A DNA stretch of 11,719 nt from Bacteroidota bacterium (lineage in GTDB: Bacteria > Bacteroidota > Bacteroidia > Bacteroidales > Prolixibacteraceae). The notes under the pieces are model-generated. The model saw only the letters and a list, made by a program, of their open reading frames with translations. It did no database searches and was not told where the DNA came from. This document shows positions 1 to 5,901 of this stretch, in pieces; position 1 is the first letter of the stretch; every line of letters begins with the position of its first letter. The stretch is from the NCBI GenBank assembly GCA_023393265.1, contig JAEWME010000028.1, positions 1 to 11,719 of the forward strand, written 5' to 3'. The translations under genes were made by a program, and so were the position numbers.

Positions 1-1283
1 AAAGAAGATTTCAGGATTCGATGGAAGAACTTGATGCGCTCTTGCACGATGCTGTGAGGATACGCCTCCGTGCTGACGTTCCTGTCGGTGCCTACCTGAG
101 TGGCGGACTCGATTCGAGTGTGACAACATCCTACATCAAATCAATTTATCCGGAGGTTTTAAATACTTTCTCCATTGGTTTCGCTAACCACGATTATGAT
201 GAATCAGTTTTCCAGACAGAAGCCGCCCGTTATTTCGGAACCAATCACACGGCGTTCACCTGCAATTCAGAAGAAATAGCTCAAAATTTTGAAGATACAG
301 TTTACCATACCGAATTCCCAATATTGCGGACCTCTCCCACTCCAATGTTCATGCTTTCGCGAAAAGTACGGCAAAATAACATCAAAGTGGTTATTACTGG
401 TGAAGGCGCCGATGAAGTTTTTGGTGGCTATAACATTTTCAAAGAGGCAAAAATCAGACAGTTCTGGGCCAGGCAACCCGATTCGAAAATAAGGCCACAC
501 CTGCTAACCAAATTATATCCCTACTTGCCGCTAATGAAAGGCTCACCTGAAGTTTCGCTGAAAATGTTTTTCGGATACAAGCTGGGCGAAACGCAAAATC
601 CGTTCTATTCGCATCTGTTGCGTTGGAATAATACAGGCCGTCTGAAATCATTCTTTACTGAAGATATTTACCAAACATTCGCCGGGACGGATGCGACAGA
701 ACAACTATCCGAAAAGCTGCCTAATGGATTTGATAGATGGAGCGAACTTTCGAAGGCTCAATACCTCGAAACACAGATATTCATGTCAGGATATCTGCTT
801 TCGTCGCAGGGAGATCGCGTAGCAATGGGCAATTCAGTAGAAGGCCGTTACCCATTTCTTGATTACAGGGTTATTGAATTTGGAGCAAAGCTACCTGATC
901 GGTTTAAGCTGAATGGTATCAACGAGAAATTTATACTGAAGAAATTAAGCAAAGGCCGTATCCCGGATTCTATTTCCCAACGCTCGAAACAAGCATACCG
1001 GGCGCCAATTTCGGATAGCTTTTTCAATGATCAGGTTCCTGAAAAAATTACATATCTACTTTCCAGTGAGGCAATAAAATCACATGGTATTTTCGATCCT
1101 CGAAAAGTTGAAACCCTGACCTCCAAGATGAAATCGAACAAAACGGCTTCAGAAATAGATCAAATGGCGATTGTTGGCATCATTTCAACACAACTAATGA
1201 GTGAAATCTTTATTAAAAACAGTGTAAAACCGCAGACCGAAAAATTGCATAGCTATAGACTCATCGACTTAACTAATTCGTAA
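1..1283 (+). CDS. asnB: Asparagine synthase (glutamine-hydrolysing), 5'-truncated: synthetase domain
   Basis: This is the C-terminal synthetase half of an AsnB-family enzyme, which makes asparagine from aspartate, ATP and ammonia released from glutamine. The reading frame is open to the left edge (six codons before the first visible Met at 21). The N-terminal class II glutamine amidotransferase domain, with its Cys nucleophile, therefore lies outside the window, and the Met at 21 should not be taken as the start. Visible motifs are the ATP-pyrophosphatase loop SGGLDSS (99-119), preceded by RLRADVPVGAYL, then TGEGADEVFGGY (about 399-434), and the GRYPFLDYRVIEF block that closes the active site. 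About 426 residues are visible, as expected for the second part of a protein of roughly 600 residues. Such paralogues occur both as housekeeping enzymes and within polysaccharide or secondary-metabolite clusters. The left neighbours that would decide this are not visible. The family call is secure; the exact substrate is not. Confidence 0.93.
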   Translation, partial: RRFQDSMEELDALLHDAVRIRLRADVPVGAYLSGGLDSSVTTSYIKSIYPEVLNTFSIGFANHDYDESVFQTEAARYFGTNHTAFTCNSEEIAQNFEDTVYHTEFPILRTSPTPMFMLSRKVRQNNIKVVITGEGADEVFGGYNIFKEAKIRQFWARQPDSKIRPHLLTKLYPYLPLMKGSPEVSLKMFFGYKLGETQNPFYSHLLRWNNTGRLKSFFTEDIYQTFAGTDATEQLSEKLPNGFDRWSELSKAQYLETQIFMSGYLLSSQGDRVAMGNSVEGRYPFLDYRVIEFGAKLPDRFKLNGINEKFILKKLSKGRIPDSISQRSKQAYRAPISDSFFNDQVPEKITYLLSSEAIKSHGIFDPRKVETLTSKMKSNKTASEIDQMAIVGIISTQLMSEIFIKNSVKPQTEKLHSYRLIDLTNS

Positions 1284-1307
1284 TTAAAACATCACATCTG
1301 TATAATA

Positions 1308-1325
1308 AAAAAGTACCTTCTTTTT
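1308..1325 (+). terminator. Weak A/T hairpin after asnB, possible terminator
   Basis: About 25 nt after the asnB stop, AAAAAG (1308-1313) can pair with CTTTTT (1320-1325) across a 6-nt loop. The stem has one G-C pair only and the T-run is part of the stem, so it would be a poor intrinsic terminator. It is listed because nothing better is seen between asnB and the next gene. Confidence 0.2.
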
Positions 1326-1326
1326 G

Positions 1327-1334
1327 TAACTTTA
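1327..1334 (+). promoter_or_regulatory. Possible Bacteroidota-type -7 element upstream of a small ORF and the first kinase gene
   Basis: TAACTTTA at 1327-1334 matches the Bacteroidota sigma-ABfr -7 consensus TAnnTTTG except for the last base. A TTTG-like -33 box at the usual distance is not evident, so this is only a candidate. Transcription from here would start near 1341. It would cover the 36-codon ORF at 1358 and could run on into the kinase gene at 1545. No other -7-like string before the kinase looked better. Confidence 0.25.
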
Positions 1335-1357
1335 TAAACGAACAATTAGTAGGTAAA

Positions 1358-1468
1358 ATGCCCACTTGTTTCTGCACAAAAGACCAAAACAACTTAATTA
1401 CAGGTTGTGTCTTTAATATATATCATTGTTATCGGCACGGTTCTCTTCTTACTGCTTGCTTATTGTAA
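1358..1468 (+). CDS. Candidate small Cys-rich ORF (36 aa), unproven
   Basis: ATG at 1358 opens 36 codons ending in TAA at 1466-1468. The peptide begins MPTCFCTKDQ and contains five cysteines (positions 4, 6, 17, 24 and 34). It has no signal peptide or recognisable domain. Two features give it some weight: an SD-like AGGTAAA directly before the ATG, the same string found before both kinase genes, and a -7-like TAACTTTA about 25 nt upstream. Against it, short AT-rich spacers often contain such frames, the composition looks arbitrary, and no homologue is recognised. It could equally be untranslated leader of the kinase gene that follows. Confidence 0.2.
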   Translation: MPTCFCTKDQNNLITGCVFNIYHCYRHGSLLTACLL

Positions 1469-1544
1469 TTTATTTTTTTTAAAGCTGGCAGATTCTATCT
1501 AATTACTGATTGAATTTTGAAAAAAGTAATTCAGGTAAATAACG

Positions 1545-3497
1545 ATGAAAAAGCAAAAAACAGGTACATACTCCGAAGGGAAAAGCCACCAATCAGATAT
1601 AAAAACCTACGGAATTATTTATGCTCATCCTGAAAGGGAAACGCTCCATCTGATTGACCGTGAACAAATCCGACTTAATGCGCGGATGGCTCGCTGGTTT
1701 TATGACTACGAATTGAAGCAAACTATTTGGTCAGATGGCGTCTATGAAATTCTGGGACTTGATCCCAGAAAGACCGAACCGGATTATTATAAGTTCCTGG
1801 AGATTATTCATCCGGAAGACAGGCACCTAAAAATTACCGCTGACAAGAATTTACAGAACACTACAAAACCCATCGAAATAAACTACAGGCTTCATTCAGG
1901 TAATAACAGAATTAAATGGATAAACGAGATTTGCGGCACAGATTTTAAGTCCGACGGATCGCCTGCCCGTTCATTTGGTACCCTTCAGGACATTACTCAA
2001 TACAAAATTAAAGAAGAGAATTTCAGGATTAAGGAAGAAAGGATTAATAAGCTGATTGACCTCTATCCGTCGGTTGTGGCAATATGTAACAAGAACAAGT
2101 TCGCAATTATTAATGAGGCAGGCAAAGAACTTTTCGGAGAGATTTATGCTGCAGGACTGATTGGAAAACCAGCGGAAAGCATCATCAATGGTGCAGTAAA
2201 AGAACGCTTCCGGCAAAAAATGGAATTGGCTGCAATGGGTAAAAAACTAGCGCCTTTTGACAGTCAGGTTTTATTGGCTGGAGATCAAACGTTAGAAGTG
2301 AATATCACACTGATACCGGCATCATACAGCGGAAACAATTTTGTGCAACTCGTTATAAACGATGTCAGTAAACAGAAAGAAGCAGAAAAGAAGCTTGCCG
2401 ATTCTGAAAAACGTTTCAATTTTATAACTGAAAGGCTGACCGCTTTTAGCTGGTCTATTGATTTAGCTGGAAACATAACCGAAATCTTTCCCGATAATTT
2501 GCTGATTTTTGGATATCAACGAAAAGACCTCATAAATCACAACATCTCCAGATTTCTAAGTGCAGAAATTTATCCTTCTGTTCTAAGAAAAATACTGAAT
2601 TCGCCGTCAGGAAAAATTAACAAGGGTAATAAAAAACAAATTCTGGATATTATTGCAAAGGACGGGTCAAGAACATGGATAGAAATTTCGACTGTACCCA
2701 TTATCGACTCAAATAACTACCTTACTGGATTCAATGGAATTGGACGTGATATTTCGGAACGCATAAAAACAGAAAACCTTTTGCGAAAAAATCAAGAGAG
2801 GCTCAATGAGCTAATCGCTGCAAAAGACCGTTTTTTTTCTGTTATTGCACACGATTTAAGGGCGCCATTCAACAGTATTCTCGGATTCATCGATTTTCTG
2901 GGAACCAACTTCGAAGAAATAGCACCGGATGAAAGAACCAAATATTTCAAGTTAATTGAAGATAATGTAGAGAATACGCTAAAAATGCTTGAGAACCTAT
3001 TAGATTGGGCCAGAACTCAGACAGGTAAACATATCTTCCAGCCCGAAAAATTTAAAGTAAAGGTACTAATTGATGAAGCTGTGAAAAATATTTCGTCGGT
3101 AGCAAGTCAAAAGAGCCAAAACCTAATAACAAATATTCCTGAAAATCAATCCATAAGAGCTGATTACAGAATGCTTTTAACCGTTCTTAATAATCTATTG
3201 AGCAACGCAATCAAATTTAGCTACGAGAATAGCTGCATTGAAATTGAAGTTACCCATAGCAAAAGAAAAATAAAATTTTCGATTTTGGATCATGGTATTG
3301 GAATAAGCAAGGAAAAGCTGGGAACACTATTTAAAGTTGGCAATGGACATTCTACTGCCGGAACCGCTCAGGAAAAAGGTAGCGGACTTGGTCTCATCCT
3401 GTGCAAAGAATTCATCGAGATTCATCATGGAGAAATTGAAGTGCAAAGCGAGCCGGGAAAAGGCAGTGTATTTTCATTCACTATTCCCGACTTATAA
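1545..3497 (+). CDS. Soluble sensor histidine kinase with three PAS domains
   Basis: This 650-residue protein should sense a cytoplasmic signal and autophosphorylate on histidine. There is no signal peptide or membrane segment. Three PAS-type regions follow one another at about residues 45-153 (PAS_3-like, ending GTLQDITQYK), 165-278 and 290-405 (ending GIGRDISERIKTE), joined by short charged helices. HisKA spans about 427-492 with the phosphoacceptor His436 in VIAHDLRAPF. The HATPase domain covers about 538-650: N box with Asn554 (NNLLSNAIKF), G1 with Asp582 (DHGIGI) and G2 GSGLGL from 612. ATG at 1545 is chosen because AGGTAAA (1533-1539) sits 5 nt before it. There is no attached receiver and no response-regulator gene directly beside it. 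Its partner may be the receiver at the N-terminus of the kinase encoded 499 bp downstream, or a protein encoded elsewhere. The ligand cannot be deduced. Confidence 0.93.
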   Translation: MKKQKTGTYSEGKSHQSDIKTYGIIYAHPERETLHLIDREQIRLNARMARWFYDYELKQTIWSDGVYEILGLDPRKTEPDYYKFLEIIHPEDRHLKITADKNLQNTTKPIEINYRLHSGNNRIKWINEICGTDFKSDGSPARSFGTLQDITQYKIKEENFRIKEERINKLIDLYPSVVAICNKNKFAIINEAGKELFGEIYAAGLIGKPAESIINGAVKERFRQKMELAAMGKKLAPFDSQVLLAGDQTLEVNITLIPASYSGNNFVQLVINDVSKQKEAEKKLADSEKRFNFITERLTAFSWSIDLAGNITEIFPDNLLIFGYQRKDLINHNISRFLSAEIYPSVLRKILNSPSGKINKGNKKQILDIIAKDGSRTWIEISTVPIIDSNNYLTGFNGIGRDISERIKTENLLRKNQERLNELIAAKDRFFSVIAHDLRAPFNSILGFIDFLGTNFEEIAPDERTKYFKLIEDNVENTLKMLENLLDWARTQTGKHIFQPEKFKVKVLIDEAVKNISSVASQKSQNLITNIPENQSIRADYRMLLTVLNNLLSNAIKFSYENSCIEIEVTHSKRKIKFSILDHGIGISKEKLGTLFKVGNGHSTAGTAQEKGSGLGLILCKEFIEIHHGEIEVQSEPGKGSVFSFTIPDL

Positions 3498-3528
3498 AAA
3501 AAATCCCCGGGAGCTGATCTCCCAGGGA
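3496..3528 (-). terminator. GC-rich hairpin followed by a T-run on the minus strand (leftward terminator shape)
   Basis: TCCCCGGGAG (3504-3513) pairs with CTCCCAGGGA (3519-3528) in nine of ten positions around a 5-nt loop; the single mismatch is C3508/A3524. On the plus strand the hairpin follows an A-run and is not followed by T's, so it is a poor terminator for the kinase gene that ends at 3497. On the minus strand it is followed directly by eight T's (3503-3496), the classic intrinsic-terminator arrangement for leftward transcription. It might still protect the 3' end of the upstream mRNA. The minus-strand text just before it, GGTTCGATTCGAGTCCC, resembles a tRNA T-arm by eye but does not form a T-stem. 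Confidence 0.4.
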
Positions 3529-3648
3529 CTCGAATCGAACCAAATCTACTTTTTCACAATCAATGCATGACCTACTTGAGTTTAACCTCCAATTTGTCTA
3601 AAAAAATATAATTACCGAAAGATTGATTTAGAACTAATAAAACGGATC

Positions 3649-3726
3649 ATGTTTCGTCTGATTATTGATCAGCAACTCAACATTGAGGCCGTTCTCCTGT
3701 TGTTATTGAGCAACATTGTCTGTTAA
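3649..3726 (+). CDS. Candidate 25-aa hydrophobic ORF, unproven
   Basis: ATG at 3649 opens 25 codons ending in TAA at 3724-3726. After a polar start (MFRLIIDQQ) the C-terminal half is strongly hydrophobic (AVLLLLLSNIVC), which could be a single short membrane segment. No ribosome-binding site is visible; the bases just before the ATG are AACGGATC. The upstream frame is open back to 3586 but has no other ATG. The same bases contain repeats and can fold, so the frame may be accidental or the remnant of a longer gene. Confidence 0.13.
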   Translation: MFRLIIDQQLNIEAVLLLLLSNIVC

Positions 3727-3877
3727 TTTTCAAACTATGTACCAAAATTCGACGTGAAAACAACAACGGCACTAGAAAAAACACAAAATAATATAAATCA
3801 ACAACTTACATTCATAATTATTTTTAATGGTTTTAATTTTTTTCTTCGAAAATAAAAAGCAGCTCAAAATCGCTCTA

Positions 3878-3915
3878 TTTTTACGCACATACGTGCTAAA
3901 AACAACCTATATTTG
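3878..3915 (+). promoter_or_regulatory. Operator-like dyad abutting a TATATTTG -7 element, probable promoter of the kinase-NtrC operon
   Basis: TATATTTG (3908-3915) matches the Bacteroidota -7 consensus TAnnTTTG exactly, about 80 nt before the kinase start. Just upstream lies a dyad: TTTTTA (3878-3883), one unpaired C, GCAC (3885-3888), ATAC spacer, GTGC (3893-3896), TAAAAA (3897-3902). Its left arm lies where the -33 box would be expected; TTTA at 3880-3883 is the nearest match, with a spacer (24 nt) slightly longer than the usual 19-21. Both strands end the stem in A's, so it is not a terminator. A repressor or activator site is the simpler reading. The -7 match is direct; the regulatory role is inferred. 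Confidence 0.45.
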
Positions 3916-3964
3916 AGTAAATAAATTATAAGCTTTTTATTATCAAATGATTATTAAGAACTTC

Positions 3965-3982
3965 CAAACGAATACACGTTTG
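3965..3982 (+). promoter_or_regulatory. Perfect inverted repeat in the leader of the REC-kinase gene
   Basis: CAAACG (3965-3970) and CGTTTG (3977-3982) form a perfect 6-bp inverted repeat around a 6-nt AATACA loop. It ends 5 nt before the SD-like AGGTAAA (3988-3994) and 14 nt before the ATG at 3997. It could be an mRNA hairpin that affects initiation or a DNA site for a regulator. With only 6 bp per arm, chance occurrence cannot be excluded. Confidence 0.3.
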
Positions 3983-3996
3983 TCTACAGGTAAAAT

Positions 3997-5898
3997 ATGA
4001 ATGAAGTTGTATCCAAAATACTGATTGTTGACGACAATACTTTCTATCTTTCTGTACTAAAGACTATTCTGCGTAACATAGATGCAGAAATATTTATGGC
4101 TAGTTCGGGAGAAGAAGCGCTAAAATTGTTTGAGCAGAATGAATTTGCTTTGGCGATTCTTGATATCGAGATGCCGGAAATGGATGGTTTCGATCTCGCC
4201 GACAGAATCAGAAAATACCAAAACCGGGATTTGTTACCGATTATATTCCTTACGGCTTATATGACCGATGATGTCCAAATGTATAAAGGATACGACAAAG
4301 GGGCCATCGACTACCTTACCAAGCCTATTAACAAAGATATTTTTATCAGCAAGGTCAATGTTTTTCTTGAGCTAGACAAGCAAAAGAAAACGTTGAAAGC
4401 TGCAAAGCAAGAAACAGAAGAATCGAGAAAGAAATATTTTAAACTATACGATTTCGCTCCCACCGGCTACCTCACGATCAGCTCCAAAGGAGAAATTTTA
4501 GATATTAACCTGAAAGGTGCATCTTTACTTAACATTGAAACTGGTCCGGCTGCAAAATATAACATAAAAACCGCTGTATCACCGGCATCAATGGTCGATT
4601 TCGAGAATTTTATCTCAGAGGTATTTGGACAGAAAACTCACAGTAAGTGCGAAATCGCACTAAAACCACTTAAAGGCCGGACAACCTACGTTTTCTTGCA
4701 AGGCGCACTCACCGACGAAGGTGATAGCTGTCTGGTTTCGATGGCCGATATCACCGACCGGAGGGAAGCCCAGATGGCCCTTCAGGAATCGGAGGAGCTT
4801 TACCATTCGCTTCTGAAAACGTCGCCTGATGGAATTATCATCACCGATCTTAATGGTCAAATTACCGAAGCCTCAATTATAGCAACTGAGATTCTTGGTG
4901 TGAATGACCAGAAACTGGAAGGCACACACTTAACTGATTATATTCCGAGAAATTCAAGAAGGGCGCTGATTTCAATTTGTCAGTCGACCAAAGCGGAGGG
5001 AATGATCCAAAACATCGAGATCAAGTTGAACAGGGCCGACAAATCAGAGTTTAACGGAGAAGTAAGCTGCTCCCAGATTCGGGGCAATTCGGGCGAGATA
5101 AAAGCATATATGTCGGTTATCCGGGATATATCGGAACGAAAACTCATTGAAAAACAACTAAGACATTCGGAGCGAATGGCTGGTATTGGAGAACTGGCAA
5201 CCGGAATGGCACATGAAATCAATCAACCGCTGAATACTATTTCTCTTTCTATCGACAACATCATTTTCTCGCTCGACAATAGCTCATTGACAGAGAATTA
5301 TCTGAGAACCAAGCTCAACAAGGTTTTCGATAACATTACCCGGATCAAGAAAATCATCGATCATGTACGCACGTTTTCGCGCGATCAGGATGATTTTATC
5401 CATTCAGCTTTTAATATCAACCTGGGAATAGAAAACAGCATATCGATGATTTCGGAGCAATTTCAGCAAAAAGAAATCGATTTGAATTTTACGCCTGACA
5501 ACAACATTCCTGAAGTGGCCGGAAACCCATACCGCTTCGAACAAGTAATTGTAAATATGCTGATTAATGCCAAAGATGCTATCGAAGAAAGGCGAAAAAA
5601 AACGTATGAGAAATTTGATAAAAAGATTGATATTCATACAAATCGAATTGACAACCAAATTATCATCGAAATAAAAGACAACGGAATCGGTATTAAACCG
5701 GAGGAAATTGATAAAGTTTTGCTTCCCTTTTTTACAACCAAAGCGCCAGGACAGGGAACTGGCCTTGGACTTTCCATTTCGTATGGAATTATTAAAGAAT
5801 TAGGCGGCGAAATCGACATCAAAAGTCAACCACTTGCAGGAACTTCTATTTTCCTGAAAATACCAGTCAGAGAATCGAAAAATAAAATTAAAGCTTGA
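3997..5898 (+). CDS. Hybrid sensor kinase: REC-PAS-PAS-HisKA-HATPase
   Basis: This 633-residue soluble protein has a receiver in front of a histidine kinase. The receiver (about 7-125) is complete: acidic pair Asp12-Asp13, phosphoacceptor Asp56 ([10 protein letters not shown]), Thr86 and Lys109 (YLTKP). A charged helix (126-145) leads to two PAS domains at about 145-257 and 267-383. HisKA spans about 393-460 with His406 in [11 protein letters not shown], the NtrB/DctB-like kinase subclass that usually pairs with NtrC-type regulators. The ATPase domain carries Asn524 in the N box, Asp561 (DNGIGI), PFFTTK and GQGTGLGL from 585. There are no membrane segments. ATG at 3997 is supported by AGGTAAA 2 nt upstream. 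The gene ends 3 nt before the NtrC-type regulator, its likely cognate partner. A receiver at the N-terminus means kinase activity could be set by phosphotransfer from another kinase; the three-PAS kinase upstream is a candidate. The signal is unknown. Confidence 0.94.
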   Translation: MNEVVSKILIVDDNTFYLSVLKTILRNIDAEIFMASSGEEALKLFEQNEFALAILDIEMPEMDGFDLADRIRKYQNRDLLPIIFLTAYMTDDVQMYKGYDKGAIDYLTKPINKDIFISKVNVFLELDKQKKTLKAAKQETEESRKKYFKLYDFAPTGYLTISSKGEILDINLKGASLLNIETGPAAKYNIKTAVSPASMVDFENFISEVFGQKTHSKCEIALKPLKGRTTYVFLQGALTDEGDSCLVSMADITDRREAQMALQESEELYHSLLKTSPDGIIITDLNGQITEASIIATEILGVNDQKLEGTHLTDYIPRNSRRALISICQSTKAEGMIQNIEIKLNRADKSEFNGEVSCSQIRGNSGEIKAYMSVIRDISERKLIEKQLRHSERMAGIGELATGMAHEINQPLNTISLSIDNIIFSLDNSSLTENYLRTKLNKVFDNITRIKKIIDHVRTFSRDQDDFIHSAFNINLGIENSISMISEQFQQKEIDLNFTPDNNIPEVAGNPYRFEQVIVNMLINAKDAIEERRKKTYEKFDKKIDIHTNRIDNQIIIEIKDNGIGIKPEEIDKVLLPFFTTKAPGQGTGLGLSISYGIIKELGGEIDIKSQPLAGTSIFLKIPVRESKNKIKA

Positions 5899-5901
5899 GA
5901 T

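Larger units (their letters stand above)
3498..3996. other. 499-bp intergenic region with dyads and promoter-like motifs
   Basis: No convincing protein gene lies here. From left to right it holds: a GC-rich hairpin next to an A-run (3496-3528); a leftward TAGATTTG string (3548-3541); a 25-codon hydrophobic ORF (3649-3726) containing the octamer CAACATTG twice (3678-3685, 3711-3718); complementary segments that could form a long stem (3688-3704 with 3759-3770); an A/T-rich stretch (3780-3870); a dyad abutting a rightward TATATTTG (3878-3915); and an 18-nt inverted repeat shortly before the next start codon. The length is large for a spacer between two signalling genes, and the right end probably holds the promoter of the downstream kinase-regulator operon. 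Confidence 0.7.

Noticed and set aside
1430..1460. GGCACG followed by TTGC, looking like a sigma-54 -24/-12 promoter before the first kinase
   Set aside because: The distance between the GG and GC elements is far longer than the fixed spacing sigma-54 needs. No other spacer in the window showed a better match.
1501..1531. AATTAC...GTAATT inverted repeat before the first kinase gene
   Set aside because: Six A/T-rich pairs around a 19-nt loop are easily produced by chance, and there is no supporting motif.
3676..3687. Short palindrome CTCAACATTGAG as an operator
   Set aside because: Five-base arms in a repeat-rich A/T spacer, with no promoter motif nearby; too weak to list alone.
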